This document shows, in pieces, positions 18,661 to 27,130 of a stretch of DNA of 64,000 bases. Each line of letters starts with the position of its first letter. Within the stretch, counting starts at the first letter, position 1. The notes beneath the pieces are model-generated. The model searched no databases and was not told the origin of the DNA. It worked only from the letters and a program-made list of their open reading frames with translations. Source of the DNA: Bacteroides sp. GM023 (GTDB lineage Bacteria > Bacteroidota > Bacteroidia > Bacteroidales > Bacteroidaceae); the NCBI RefSeq assembly GCF_014750685.1, contig NZ_JAAXGE010000007.1, positions 496,001 through 560,000 of the forward strand. Reading direction: 5' to 3'. Made by a program: the position numbers and the translations under genes.

Positions 18661-18692
18661 TTTCATTATCATGACTATATTCATTATATTTG
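18661..18692 (+). promoter_or_regulatory. susR promoter
   Basis: TTTC (18661-18664), a 20-bp spacer, and the -7 box TATATTTG (18685-18692) lie 22 bp before the susR ATG. The -33 element differs from TTTG at one base. This resembles an ordinary sigma-ABfr promoter, which fits constitutive susR expression. Confidence 0.6.
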
Positions 18693-18714
18693 TGACATCT
18701 TTAAAAAGTAACCT

Positions 18715-20310
18715 ATGAGAAATGTAACCTATATCTTATCTTTTCTTTTAGTTTGTACGACTTCATCGTTTGCAAAACAGACTGGTGGTAATGCGGCAGT
18801 TCTTAAAAGACTGGATGATATTATCAATAAGAAAGAAACCTTTCAGATCCAGAAAGAAAAGGATATTGATGCTTTGAAAGTGCAACTTGCCCATTCGGTT
18901 ACTCCTGCTGATAAATATAGGTTATATGGTTCGTTATTCGATGCCTATCTTCATTATCAAGCAGATTCTGCGCTTCATTATATAAATAGGAGACAGCAGA
19001 TTCTTCCTCAACTGGAACGTCCGGAATTAGCAAACGAGATTACCATTGACCGCGCCACGGCATTGGGAGTGATGGGAATGTATATTGAAGCTATGGAAGA
19101 ACTGGAGAAAATAAATCCGGCGAAGCTGGGCGAACAAACATTATTATCCTATTATCAGACGTATCGTGCCTGCTATGGCTGGCTTGCAGACTATACCACC
19201 AATCGGGAAGAAAAGAAGAAATATCTGAAGAAGACTGATTTATACCGCGACTCCATCATAAGTATTATGCCGCCCGAAATAAATCGCACGATTGTTTTGG
19301 CAGAACAATGCATAGTCACAGGTAAGGCTGATACGGCCTTGGTGATGCTTAGTGACGCGCTGAAAGATGCGGTCGACGAACGTCAGAAAGTATATATATA
19401 CTATACGATGTCCGAAGCGTACGGCATGAAGAAAGAGATGGAGAAAGAAGTCTATTATCTCATATTGACAGCTATTGCCGATTTGGAATCTTCTGTCAGG
19501 GAATATGCTTCGTTGCAGAAGCTGGCGCATCTGATGTATGAATTGGGCGATGTAGACCGCGCTTACAAATATCTGAGTTGTTCGATGGAAGATGCAGTAG
19601 CCTGTAATGCCCGTTTGCGCTTTATCGAGGTGACGGAATTCTTTCCTATTATAGACAAAGCTTATAAACTGAAGGAAGAAAAAGAACGTGCGGTTTCCCA
19701 GGCAATGCTTATCAGTGTCAGTATGCTGTCTTTCTTTCTTCTTATTGCCGTTTTCTATTTGTATCGCTGGATGAAGAAACTGTCTGCCATGCGGCGTGAT
19801 TTGAGCCTGGCGAACAAACAAATGCAAGTCGTGAACAAAGAGCTGGAACAAACGGGGAAAATTAAAGAAGTATATATCGCCCGTTATCTCGATAGATGCG
19901 TCAACTATTTGGATAAACTGGAAACTTATCGCCGTTCATTAGCTAAATTGGCTATGGCATCCCGCATCGAAGACCCGTTCAAAGCCATAAAGTCCGAACA
20001 ATTCATCCGTGATGAACGGAATGAGTTTTATAATGAGTTCGACAAGTCTTTCCTGAAACTTTTCCCGAATTTCATTACTGCTTTTAATGATTTGCTGGTA
20101 GAAGAAGGACGCATATATCCGAAATCCGACGAACTTCTGACCACGGAACTCCGCATCTTTGCACTTATCCGTTTGGGGGTAGTGGACAGTAATAAGATTG
20201 CCCATTTCCTGGGCTACTCTTTGGCAACTATATATAATTATCGTAGCCGCATGCGCAATAAGGCAGCCGGCGATAAAGACCGGTTCGAACAGGATGTGAT
20301 GAATCTATAG
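18715..20310 (+). CDS. susR: SusR maltooligosaccharide-responsive transcription activator
   Basis: 531 residues. A signal peptide (to about 22, SFAKQTG) precedes a periplasmic helical region with TPR-like repeats (about 45-325), one membrane segment (about 331-352, IAVFYLYRW), a short coiled coil (about 365-400), and a C-terminal cytoplasmic domain. The end of that domain has a helix-turn-helix (about 483-515: RLGVVDSNKIAHFLGYS, then TIYNYRSRMRNKA). In B. thetaiotaomicron SusR senses maltose or larger oligosaccharides and activates susA and susB-G. The gene is divergent from susA. The single-polypeptide sensor-to-DNA layout replaces a two-component system. Confidence 0.92.
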   Translation: MRNVTYILSFLLVCTTSSFAKQTGGNAAVLKRLDDIINKKETFQIQKEKDIDALKVQLAHSVTPADKYRLYGSLFDAYLHYQADSALHYINRRQQILPQLERPELANEITIDRATALGVMGMYIEAMEELEKINPAKLGEQTLLSYYQTYRACYGWLADYTTNREEKKKYLKKTDLYRDSIISIMPPEINRTIVLAEQCIVTGKADTALVMLSDALKDAVDERQKVYIYYTMSEAYGMKKEMEKEVYYLILTAIADLESSVREYASLQKLAHLMYELGDVDRAYKYLSCSMEDAVACNARLRFIEVTEFFPIIDKAYKLKEEKERAVSQAMLISVSMLSFFLLIAVFYLYRWMKKLSAMRRDLSLANKQMQVVNKELEQTGKIKEVYIARYLDRCVNYLDKLETYRRSLAKLAMASRIEDPFKAIKSEQFIRDERNEFYNEFDKSFLKLFPNFITAFNDLLVEEGRIYPKSDELLTTELRIFALIRLGVVDSNKIAHFLGYSLATIYNYRSRMRNKAAGDKDRFEQDVMNL

Positions 20311-20432
20311 TCTGATTTGGAAGATAGTTCTTGTATTACAGCTTTGTAATATATAAGGTGAATAATGCCTATAAATGAAGGTAATATCCACTATTAGTAT
20401 GCGAATATCCACTGCGTATCTCCATTTTTTTC

Positions 20433-20440
20433 TACCTTTG
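20433..20440 (+). promoter_or_regulatory. -7 box (TACCTTTG) for the alkaline phosphatase gene
   Basis: TACCTTTG fits TAnnTTTG 35 bp before the ATG at 20475. No -33 TTTG is evident at 19-22 bp spacing. Confidence 0.55.
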
Positions 20441-20474
20441 TAGACAACTAATCTAATAATAAATTTACTAAAGA

Positions 20475-21875
20475 ATGAAAAAGTTAATCTATTCGTTGTT
20501 CTTTGTCCTCATTTCCGTTGCAGCAAACGGTCAGGCAAAGTACATATTCTATTTCATCGGGGATGGAATGGGAGTGAACCAGGTAAATGGTACGGAGATG
20601 TATCAGGCAGAACTTCAAAACGGACGCATCGGCGTCGAGCCTTTGTTATTCACTCAATTTCCGGTCGCTACCATGGCCACTACTTTCTCTGCAACTAATT
20701 CTGTAACCGACTCTGCTGCCGCAGGTACCGCACTGGCTACGGGAAAGAAAACCTATAATCACGCTATTTCTGTAGGAGAAGATAAGAACGCGATTCAGAC
20801 GGTAGCCGAACAAGCAAAGAAAGCCGGCAAAAAAGTAGGTGTCACTACTTCTGTCAGTGTAGATCATGCTACTCCTGCCGCATTTTATGCACACCAACCG
20901 GATCGTAATATGTATTATGAAATAGCTCTTGACCTGCCGAAAGCTAATTTTGACTTTTATGCAGGCGGTGGTTTCCTGAAACCGACTACCTCTTTTGACA
21001 AGAAAGATGCTCCGAGCATTTTCCCTATCTTTGAAGAAGCCGGATATACAGTTGCACGGGGTTACAACGACTATAAAGCTAAATCCGGAAAAGCCGACAA
21101 AATGATTCTTATTCAGGAGGAAGGTGCTAACCCGTCTTGCTTGCCCTACGCAATTGACCGTAAAGAAGGTGATCTGACATTAGCACAGATTACAGAAAGC
21201 GCTATCGACTTCCTGACTAAAGGTAAGAACAAAGGCTTCTTCCTGATGGTAGAAGGTGGAAAGATCGACTGGGCTTGCCATTCAAACGACGTCGCTACTG
21301 TATTCAATGAAGTGAAAGACATGGACGACGCTATTAAAGTAGCTTATGATTTCTACAAGAAACATCCGAAAGAAACACTAATCGTCGTTACCGCTGACCA
21401 CGAAACCGGTGGAATCGTTCTCGGTACAGGTAAATATGAATTGAACCTGAAAGCACTGCAATATCAGAACCATTCAGCTGACGGACTTTCTCAACGTATC
21501 AGCGAATTGAGAAAAGCGAAAGGCAACAAAGTGACCTGGGAAGATATGAAAGAATTTCTTGGTAAAGAAATGGGTTTCTGGAAAGAACTGCCTATCTCTT
21601 GGGAACAGGAAAGAACATTGCATGACGAATTTGAGAAATCATTTGTGAAGAACAAAGTGGTGTTTGCTGAAAGCATGTACTCAAAGAGCGAACCGATGGC
21701 CGCATGCGCAAAACGCGTAATGAATGAAATCGCTATGGTCGGCTGGGTAAGCGGCGGACACTCTGCAGGTTTTGTTCCAGTATTCGCTATCGGAGCAGGC
21801 TCTCATCTGTTCGGTGAAAAGATTGATAATACTGAAATCCCGAAGAGAATTGCTAAAGCGGGAGGATATAAATAA
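20475..21875 (+). CDS. Alkaline phosphatase
   Basis: 466-residue secreted enzyme with a signal peptide ending AANGQ. The family landmarks are in place: metal-binding FIGDGMG near residue 29, nucleophile serine in SVTDSAAAGTALATGKK near 85, HATPAAFYAH, the MVEGGKIDWACHSND metal site, VTADHETGG, and WVSGGHSAGFVP. It hydrolyses phosphomonoesters in the periplasm, using two zinc ions and a magnesium-type ion. It has its own promoter. The stop codon is followed at once by an AT-rich inverted repeat shared with the convergent efp gene. Confidence 0.9.
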   Translation: MKKLIYSLFFVLISVAANGQAKYIFYFIGDGMGVNQVNGTEMYQAELQNGRIGVEPLLFTQFPVATMATTFSATNSVTDSAAAGTALATGKKTYNHAISVGEDKNAIQTVAEQAKKAGKKVGVTTSVSVDHATPAAFYAHQPDRNMYYEIALDLPKANFDFYAGGGFLKPTTSFDKKDAPSIFPIFEEAGYTVARGYNDYKAKSGKADKMILIQEEGANPSCLPYAIDRKEGDLTLAQITESAIDFLTKGKNKGFFLMVEGGKIDWACHSNDVATVFNEVKDMDDAIKVAYDFYKKHPKETLIVVTADHETGGIVLGTGKYELNLKALQYQNHSADGLSQRISELRKAKGNKVTWEDMKEFLGKEMGFWKELPISWEQERTLHDEFEKSFVKNKVVFAESMYSKSEPMAACAKRVMNEIAMVGWVSGGHSAGFVPVFAIGAGSHLFGEKIDNTEIPKRIAKAGGYK

Positions 21876-21876
21876 G

Positions 21877-21968
21877 AAATTGAGAATTGAAAATTGAGAA
21901 TTGAGAATTAGGCTGCGCAATTATTATTCTGCAAAGTAATTCTCAATTCTCAATTCTCAATTCTCAAT
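21877..21968. repeat. Inverted array of TTGAGAA words between alkaline phosphatase and efp
   Basis: The left arm holds repeats of ATTGAGAA (about 21877-21909); the right arm holds repeats of TTCTCAAT (about 21937-21968). The arms pair into a long AT-rich hairpin around the 21910-21936 loop. It probably serves as a terminator for both convergent genes. The efp stop codon (21964-21966) lies within the right arm. Confidence 0.75.
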
Positions 21969-22530
21969 TTTTCACACGTCCTACGTAAGAACCGTCACGA
22001 GTGTCGATTTCGATTGTTTCACCTTCACTGATGAACAAAGGAACACGAACGGTTGCACCTGATTCCACAGTAGCGGGTTTCAATGTGTTGGTAGCTGTAT
22101 CACCTTTCATACCCGGTTCTGTATAAGTAACTTTCATCTGAACCTTGATCGGCATGTCTGCGTAAAGTACAGTTTCGGTAGAAGCGTCAGAAACAACCTC
22201 AAGTACTGCACCTTCCAACAGGAAGTCAACACCGTTGATCAGGTCATGAGCGATAGGGTGCTGGTCGAAAGTTTCCTGGTTCATGAAGATAAAATCTTCT
22301 CCTTCTTTATATAAGAATTGGTAAGGACGACGTTCAACACGTACATCTTCCAGTTTTTCACCGATGTTGAAACGACGTTCGAGAACGTATCCGCTAACTA
22401 CATCTTTCAGTTTAGTACGCATGAAAGTGTTACCTTTACCTGGTTTTACATGCAGGAATTCTACACAGAAATAGAGCTTTCCGTCCATACGGATACAAGT
22501 TCCGTTTTTGATGTCTTGAGCATTAATCAT
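21964..22530 (-). CDS. efp: Translation elongation factor P
   Basis: 188 residues with the three beta domains of EF-P. The N-terminal KOW-like domain carries the loop VKPGKGNTF with the lysine that corresponds to the usual modification site. OB-fold domains follow, and the C-terminal signature IDTRDGSYVGRV is present. EF-P binds stalled ribosomes beside the P site and promotes peptide bonds at polyproline stretches. The start ATG at 22530 is preceded by a good promoter. No EpmA/B-type modification genes lie nearby. It is divergent from rpmH. Confidence 0.95.
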   Translation of the reverse strand: MINAQDIKNGTCIRMDGKLYFCVEFLHVKPGKGNTFMRTKLKDVVSGYVLERRFNIGEKLEDVRVERRPYQFLYKEGEDFIFMNQETFDQHPIAHDLINGVDFLLEGAVLEVVSDASTETVLYADMPIKVQMKVTYTEPGMKGDTATNTLKPATVESGATVRVPLFISEGETIEIDTRDGSYVGRVKN

Positions 22531-22588
22531 ACTACTGTTTTTCTTTTTATATTATTGTTATTTAATTGTTTTCGTTGGAAATCGAGTG

Positions 22589-22620
22589 CAAAAGTAATCT
22601 AAATCGGTAAAAAACACAAA
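22589..22620 (-). promoter_or_regulatory. efp promoter (TTTG-N20-TACTTTTG)
   Basis: On the minus strand the -33 TTTG is at 22620-22617 and the -7 TACTTTTG at 22596-22589, separated by 20 bp. This is a full match to the Bacteroides vegetative consensus, back to back with the rpmH promoter. Confidence 0.8.
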
Positions 22621-22647
22621 AACTTTTGAGCAAAAATGAGTTATCTC

Positions 22648-22678
22648 TTGGTTAATTTAAAAAAAGTGCCTATTTTTG
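22648..22678 (+). promoter_or_regulatory. rpmH promoter
   Basis: TTG (22648-22650), a 20-bp spacer, and TATTTTTG (22671-22678) lie 44 bp before the rpmH ATG. The -33 element is CTTG/TTG rather than a full TTTG. Confidence 0.7.
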
Positions 22679-22722
22679 CAGCCCGATTACGTAGAATAAT
22701 AACATAAAAACAAGATACAGTA

Positions 22723-22881
22723 ATGAAAAGAACATTTCAACCCTCTAACAGAAAGAGAAAGAACAAACACGGTTTCCGTGAGAGAATGGCATCGGCTAAC
22801 GGTCGTAGAGTGTTAGCAGCTCGCCGTGCAAAAGGCAGAAAGAAACTAACTGTTTCTGATGAGTACAACGGACAGAAGTGA
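22723..22881 (+). CDS. rpmH: 50S ribosomal protein L34
   Basis: 52 residues, starting MKRTFQPSNRKRKNKHGFR and then RMASANGRRVLAARRAKGR, the signature of bacterial L34, with a short C-terminal extension (KKLTVSDEYNGQK). It is a component of the large ribosomal subunit. The usual neighbours rnpA and dnaA are absent. It has its own promoter and a very strong terminator, so it is a single-gene transcript. Confidence 0.96.
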   Translation: MKRTFQPSNRKRKNKHGFRERMASANGRRVLAARRAKGRKKLTVSDEYNGQK

Positions 22882-22893
22882 TAATCACCTGTC

Positions 22894-22949
22894 ATCAGGG
22901 AAACAAAAAAGGCGGAGAATTTAATCTCTGCCTTTTTTGTTTCCCTGAT
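22894..22949 (+). terminator. Long terminator hairpin after rpmH
   Basis: A 56-nt near-perfect palindrome: ATCAGGGAAACAAAAAAGGC on the left pairs with GCCTTTTTTGTTTCCCTGAT on the right, around a GGAGA...TCTCT inner stem and short loop. The T run lies within the right arm. Confidence 0.85.
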
Positions 22950-23051
22950 TTCTGAAAAAGAGAATGTTAAAAAGCCCTACTATGGACTTTTGTATATTAT
23001 TTTTTCTTTTCTTTGTAGCCGAATGTAGAAAACCATAAGCAAACATACACG

Positions 23052-23171
23052 GTGAAAGAATATATCCGGGACTTGAAAACCCGTATAATCATAATAAGGT
23101 TGTTGAAATCTATAGGAGTGGGGATTATAGTTGCAGCAATTCTGGCGATGATTAGTGTCCTTGCATCGTAA
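23052..23171 (+). CDS. Possible 39-residue membrane peptide (GTG start)
   Basis: In the roughly 300-bp gap between the rpmH terminator and the PASTA gene, an open frame from GTG at 23052 encodes a basic N-terminus (VKEYIRDLKTR) and then a strongly hydrophobic stretch (GVGIIVAAILAMISVLAS). It looks like a one-pass membrane peptide, but there is no ATG, and no -7 box at the right distance was found. The frame is open upstream to a TAG without another good start. A weak candidate only. Confidence 0.2.
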   Translation: MKEYIRDLKTRIIIIRLLKSIGVGIIVAAILAMISVLAS

Positions 23172-23221
23172 ATGGGGACATTTTTCATCGCCTACTTTTC
23201 ATGATTTCAACTATTTTGTAG

Positions 23222-23229
23222 TATCTTTG
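23222..23229 (+). promoter_or_regulatory. -7 box (TATCTTTG) for the PASTA-rluD-ddl operon
   Basis: TATCTTTG lies 17 bp before the ATG at 23246. TTTC at 23197-23200, 21 bp upstream, may serve as an imperfect -33 element. Confidence 0.6.
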
Positions 23230-23245
23230 GCGCATATTAACAGCA

Positions 23246-23902
23246 ATGCATATGACTATTAAAGAATTCTTTTCTTTTAAAACAAATAAATTTTTCTGGT
23301 TGAATATTATCGCCATGATTGTGGTGGTGGTAGTGATGGTATTCGGTGTGTTGAAATGGCTCGACATACATACACATCATGGTGAAACTGTCATGGTGCC
23401 CGATGTGAAAGGGATGACGGTGGAAGAAGCTACCAAAATGTTCCGTAATCATGGGCTGGTATGTGTGATTTCCGATACTAAATATGTAAAGGATAAGGCA
23501 GCAGGTATTATTCTTGACCTGAAACCGGGCGCTGGAGATAAAGTAAAAGAAGGTCGTACCGTATACCTGACGGTTAATACATTGGATATTCCTTTGCGCG
23601 TCATTCCTGATGTCGCTGATAATAGTTCCCTCCGGCAGGCGGAAGCCAAGTTGCAGAGTGCCGGTTTCAAGCTGACTGAAATCCAGTTGGTACATGGTGA
23701 GAAAGACTGGGTATATGGTGTGAAGTACCAGGGACGTCAGTTGACGACAGGAGAAAAAGTTCCTGTGGGTGCTTCCCTGACGCTAATGGTAGGAAACGGA
23801 GCAGGCGATATGGCCGAAGAAGACTCCATAGATGCCGATACGGATACGGAAAAGCCTGTGGCATCGGAAACATCACCTACTCAAGACGATAGCTGGTTTT
23901 AA
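23246..23902 (+). CDS. Membrane-anchored PASTA-domain protein
   Basis: 218 residues. A short cytoplasmic N-terminus and one membrane segment (about 15-40, IIAMIVVVVVMVFGVLKWL) precede PASTA repeats (about 50-115, VPDVKGMTVEEATKMF; about 118-190, IPDVADNSSLRQAEAKL). An acidic low-complexity tail follows (about 195-218). PASTA domains usually bind muropeptides or the cell wall, but no kinase or penicillin-binding domain is attached. It starts an operon whose genes include D-Ala-D-Ala ligase, so a peptidoglycan-related role is reasonable but not shown. A second in-frame ATG lies at 23252. Confidence 0.85.
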   Translation: MHMTIKEFFSFKTNKFFWLNIIAMIVVVVVMVFGVLKWLDIHTHHGETVMVPDVKGMTVEEATKMFRNHGLVCVISDTKYVKDKAAGIILDLKPGAGDKVKEGRTVYLTVNTLDIPLRVIPDVADNSSLRQAEAKLQSAGFKLTEIQLVHGEKDWVYGVKYQGRQLTTGEKVPVGASLTLMVGNGAGDMAEEDSIDADTDTEKPVASETSPTQDDSWF

Positions 23903-23929
23903 TTGATAAATAACAGAAACAAGACTCAC

Positions 23930-25003
23930 ATGATAGAGGAAGAACTTCCGGACGAACTGGAAAATGATTTGGATGATATAGAACCTGTCGGTGACGAATC
24001 CCAGCTTTACGAACACTTTCGCGTGGTTGTAGATAAAGGGCAGGCGATGGTCAGAGTCGACAAATATCTGTTCGAACGTATTGTCAATGCTTCGCGCAAC
24101 CGTATCCAGAAAGCTGCCGAAGACGGATTTGTTATGGCTAACGGCAAACCGGTGAAAAGCAGCTATAAAGTGAAGCCGTTGGACGTCATCACGGTGATGA
24201 TGGATCGTCCGCGCTACGAAAATGAAATTATCCCTGAAAATATTCCCCTTACTATCGTTTATGAAGACCCGTATCTGATGGTCGTGAATAAGCCGGCAGG
24301 ACTGGTGGTGCATCCAGGACACGGAAATTATACTGGTACCCTGGTCAATGCTCTTGCCTGGTACATGAAGGATGATCCCGATTATGACGCGAACGACCCG
24401 CATGTCGGACTTGTTCACCGGATTGACAAAGACACTTCGGGATTATTGGTGATTGCCAAAACGCCGGATGCGAAAACAAACCTGGGGATGCAATTCTTTA
24501 ATAAAACGACCAAACGTAAGTATCGTGCCTTGGTATGGGGAATTGTAGATCAGAATGAAGGAACCATCATTGGCAATATCGCCCGCAACCCGAGAGACAG
24601 GATGCAGATGGCGGTGATGTCCGACCCGGCGGTAGGTAAGCACGCCGTAACCCATTATCGCGTATTGGAACGGTTGGGATACGTCACTCTCGTGGAATGT
24701 ATTTTGGAAACAGGGCGTACACATCAGATTCGTGTTCATATGAAACATATCGGCCATGTGCTGTTCAATGATGAACGCTATGGCGGCCATGAGATACTGA
24801 AAGGAACTCATTTCAGTAAATATAAACAGTTTGTAAATAATTGCTTTGACACTTGTCCCCGGCAGGCTTTGCATGCTATGACGTTGGGATTTGTGCATCC
24901 CGTCACAGGTGAAGAGATGCACTTTACTTCCGAACTTCCGGATGACATGACCCGGCTTATCGAGAAGTGGAGAGGCTATATCAGTAATAGAGAATTAGAA
25001 TGA
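23930..25003 (+). CDS. RluD-family 23S rRNA pseudouridine synthase
   Basis: 357 residues from the ATG at 23930; the frame is open back to a TTG at 23903, directly after the previous stop. An acidic leader (about 1-30) precedes an S4-type RNA-binding domain (VDKYLFERIVNASRNRIQ, about 40-85) and the catalytic domain with the aspartate motif HRIDKDTSGLLV and RTHQIRVHMKHIGH. It isomerises uridines in the large-subunit rRNA, by analogy positions 1911/1915/1917. Which RluA/C/D site is used cannot be decided from sequence alone. The stop overlaps the ddl start by 4 bp. Confidence 0.9.
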   Translation: MIEEELPDELENDLDDIEPVGDESQLYEHFRVVVDKGQAMVRVDKYLFERIVNASRNRIQKAAEDGFVMANGKPVKSSYKVKPLDVITVMMDRPRYENEIIPENIPLTIVYEDPYLMVVNKPAGLVVHPGHGNYTGTLVNALAWYMKDDPDYDANDPHVGLVHRIDKDTSGLLVIAKTPDAKTNLGMQFFNKTTKRKYRALVWGIVDQNEGTIIGNIARNPRDRMQMAVMSDPAVGKHAVTHYRVLERLGYVTLVECILETGRTHQIRVHMKHIGHVLFNDERYGGHEILKGTHFSKYKQFVNNCFDTCPRQALHAMTLGFVHPVTGEEMHFTSELPDDMTRLIEKWRGYISNRELE

Positions 25004-25974
25004 AACGCAACATTGCTATCGTAGCAGGGGGAGATACCTCTGAAATCGTAGTTTCCCTGCGTAGCGCACAGGGCATTTATTCCTTTATAGATAAGGAAAA
25101 GTATAATTTGTACATTGTGGAGATGGAAGGCCGTCGCTGGGAAGTACAATTGCCGGACGGAAAGAAAATCCCGGTGGACAGAAATGATTTTAGTTTTACG
25201 GACGGAACGGAAAAGGTGGTGTTCGATTTTGCCTATATCACCATTCATGGTACACCGGGTGAGGATGGTCGTCTGCAAGGCTATTTTGACATGATGCGTA
25301 TTCCGTATTCCTGCTGTGGGGTACTGGCTGCCGCCATTACTTATGATAAATTTGCCTGCAATCAGTATCTGAAAGCTTTTGGGGTGCGCATTGCCGAATC
25401 ATTGCTGTTGCGTCAGGGGCAATCGGTTTCCGATGAAGACGTGATTGAAAAAATAGGTTTGCCCTGCTTCATTAAGCCCAGTCTGGGTGGTTCGAGCTTC
25501 GGCGTTACGAAAGTAAAAACGAAAGAACAAATCCAACCTGCCATTGTTAAGGCTTTCGGAGAAGCGGAAGAAGTGCTCGTCGAAGCATTTATGGAGGGAA
25601 CGGAGCTGACTTGCGGTTGCTATAAGACCAAAGAGAAATCGGTGGTATTCCCACCTACGGAAGTGGTGACGCACAATGAGTTTTTTGATTACGATGCAAA
25701 ATACAATGGTCAGGTAGATGAAATCACTCCTGCACGTATCTCGGACGAAATGACCGGACGTGTGCAGATGCTGACTTCGGCTATCTATGATATATTAGGT
25801 TGCTCCGGCATTATCCGTGTGGATTATATAGTGACTGCCGGTGAAAAGCTTAACCTTCTCGAAGTGAATACAACTCCGGGAATGACTGCTACCAGCTTTA
25901 TTCCCCAGCAAGTGCGTGCTGCCGGACTGGATATAAAGGATGTGATGACCGATATTATTGAAAACAAATTTTAA
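25000..25974 (+). CDS. ddl: D-alanine--D-alanine ligase
   Basis: 324 residues with the ATP-grasp layout: N-terminal VAGGDTSE, central HGTPGEDGRLQG and CFIKPSLGGSSFGV, then GIIRVDYI and LLEVNTTPGMTATS with metal-binding residues. It joins two D-alanines for the peptidoglycan pentapeptide in the cytoplasm. The ATG overlaps the RluD stop (ATGA), indicating translational coupling. The downstream gene starts 7 bp later. The PASTA-rluD-ddl-acyltransferase run forms one operon. Confidence 0.94.
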   Translation: MKRNIAIVAGGDTSEIVVSLRSAQGIYSFIDKEKYNLYIVEMEGRRWEVQLPDGKKIPVDRNDFSFTDGTEKVVFDFAYITIHGTPGEDGRLQGYFDMMRIPYSCCGVLAAAITYDKFACNQYLKAFGVRIAESLLLRQGQSVSDEDVIEKIGLPCFIKPSLGGSSFGVTKVKTKEQIQPAIVKAFGEAEEVLVEAFMEGTELTCGCYKTKEKSVVFPPTEVVTHNEFFDYDAKYNGQVDEITPARISDEMTGRVQMLTSAIYDILGCSGIIRVDYIVTAGEKLNLLEVNTTPGMTATSFIPQQVRAAGLDIKDVMTDIIENKF

Positions 25975-25981
25975 TCGCGTT

Positions 25982-27130
25982 ATGAATCTGACAGAGTTTA
26001 ATGATATTCGCCCTTATAATGATGAGGAGCTTCCTCAAATCTTTGAGGAACTGATTGCTGATCCGGCTTTTCAGAAAGCCGCCACAGAAGCTATACCGAA
26101 CGTCCCATTCGAACTTCTGGCGCAGAAAATGCGTGCTTGTAAGACTAAACTGGATTTCCAGGAAGCATTCTGCTATGGCATTTTATGGAAGATTGCGGCC
26201 GACCATACAGCCGGATTAACTTTGGACCATACCGCTATACCGGATAAAAGCAAAGCCTATACTTATATATCAAATCATAGGGATATTATCCTTGATTCGG
26301 GATTCCTTTCCATTTTGCTGATCGACCAGGGAATGGATACCGTCGAAATAGCGATTGGAGATAATCTGCTGATTTACCCCTGGATCAAGAAATTGGTTCG
26401 TGTCAACAAATCCTTTATTGTGCAGCGGGCATTGACCATGCGGCAGATGCTTGAATCCTCGGCACGAATGTCACGTTATATGCATTACACCATTTCGCAG
26501 AAAAACCAGTCTATCTGGGTTGCGCAGCGTGAAGGGCGTGCGAAAGACTCCAATGACCGTACACAGGATAGTGTCCTGAAGATGCTGGCAATGGGTGGTG
26601 AAGGTGATTTGGTAGAACGTCTGATGGAAATGAATATTGCTCCGCTTGCCATTTCATATGAATATGACCCTTGTGATTTTCTGAAAGCGCAGGAATTTCA
26701 ATTGAAAAGAGATGTAGAAGGATATAAAAAGACCACGCAGGACGATTTGATTAATATGCAGACCGGTCTGTTCGGATATAAGGGTAGAGTTCATTTCCAG
26801 GTTGCCCCCTGTCTGAATGATGAGTTGCAACGTTTGGACCGTTCATTGCCGAAACCGGAACTGTTTGCCCGTATTTCTTCTTGTCTCGACCGTAGAATCC
26901 ATCGTAACTATCGCATTTATCCGGGCAATTATGTGGCTTACGATTTGCTGAACGGTACGACGAAGTTTGCGTCTAACTATACCGAAGAAGAGAAACAACA
27001 GTTTATAAACTATATTGAGCAACAATTAGGCAAGATAAAGATTCCGAATAAGGATGAGGAATTTTTGCGTGAGAAGTTGTTATTGATGTATTCCAATCCG
27101 TTAGTAAATCATTTAGCTGCTTGCCAATGA
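25982..27130 (+). CDS. Acyltransferase-like protein (LPLAT superfamily)
   Basis: 382 residues from the ATG at 25982; the TTG at 25958 would overlap ddl. The central region has a glycerolipid-acyltransferase-like block, SNHRDIILDSGFL, then VEIAIGDNLLIYPW and later WVAQREGRAKDSND, matching the NHxxD, G-D-N and EGxR-type blocks in order. The spacing in HRDIILD is one residue longer than the usual HX4D, so the catalytic aspartate is either D3 or D7 of that motif. It probably acylates a phospholipid precursor or related lipid, but substrate and activity are uncertain. It overlaps the next gene by 4 bp. Confidence 0.65.
   Translation: MNLTEFNDIRPYNDEELPQIFEELIADPAFQKAATEAIPNVPFELLAQKMRACKTKLDFQEAFCYGILWKIAADHTAGLTLDHTAIPDKSKAYTYISNHRDIILDSGFLSILLIDQGMDTVEIAIGDNLLIYPWIKKLVRVNKSFIVQRALTMRQMLESSARMSRYMHYTISQKNQSIWVAQREGRAKDSNDRTQDSVLKMLAMGGEGDLVERLMEMNIAPLAISYEYDPCDFLKAQEFQLKRDVEGYKKTTQDDLINMQTGLFGYKGRVHFQVAPCLNDELQRLDRSLPKPELFARISSCLDRRIHRNYRIYPGNYVAYDLLNGTTKFASNYTEEEKQQFINYIEQQLGKIKIPNKDEEFLREKLLLMYSNPLVNHLAACQ

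Noticed and set aside
22997..23188. 63-codon minus-strand frame in the rpmH-PASTA gap
   Set aside because: No -7 box or family pattern; it overlaps the opposite-strand candidate peptide and has a composition expected from AT-rich DNA.
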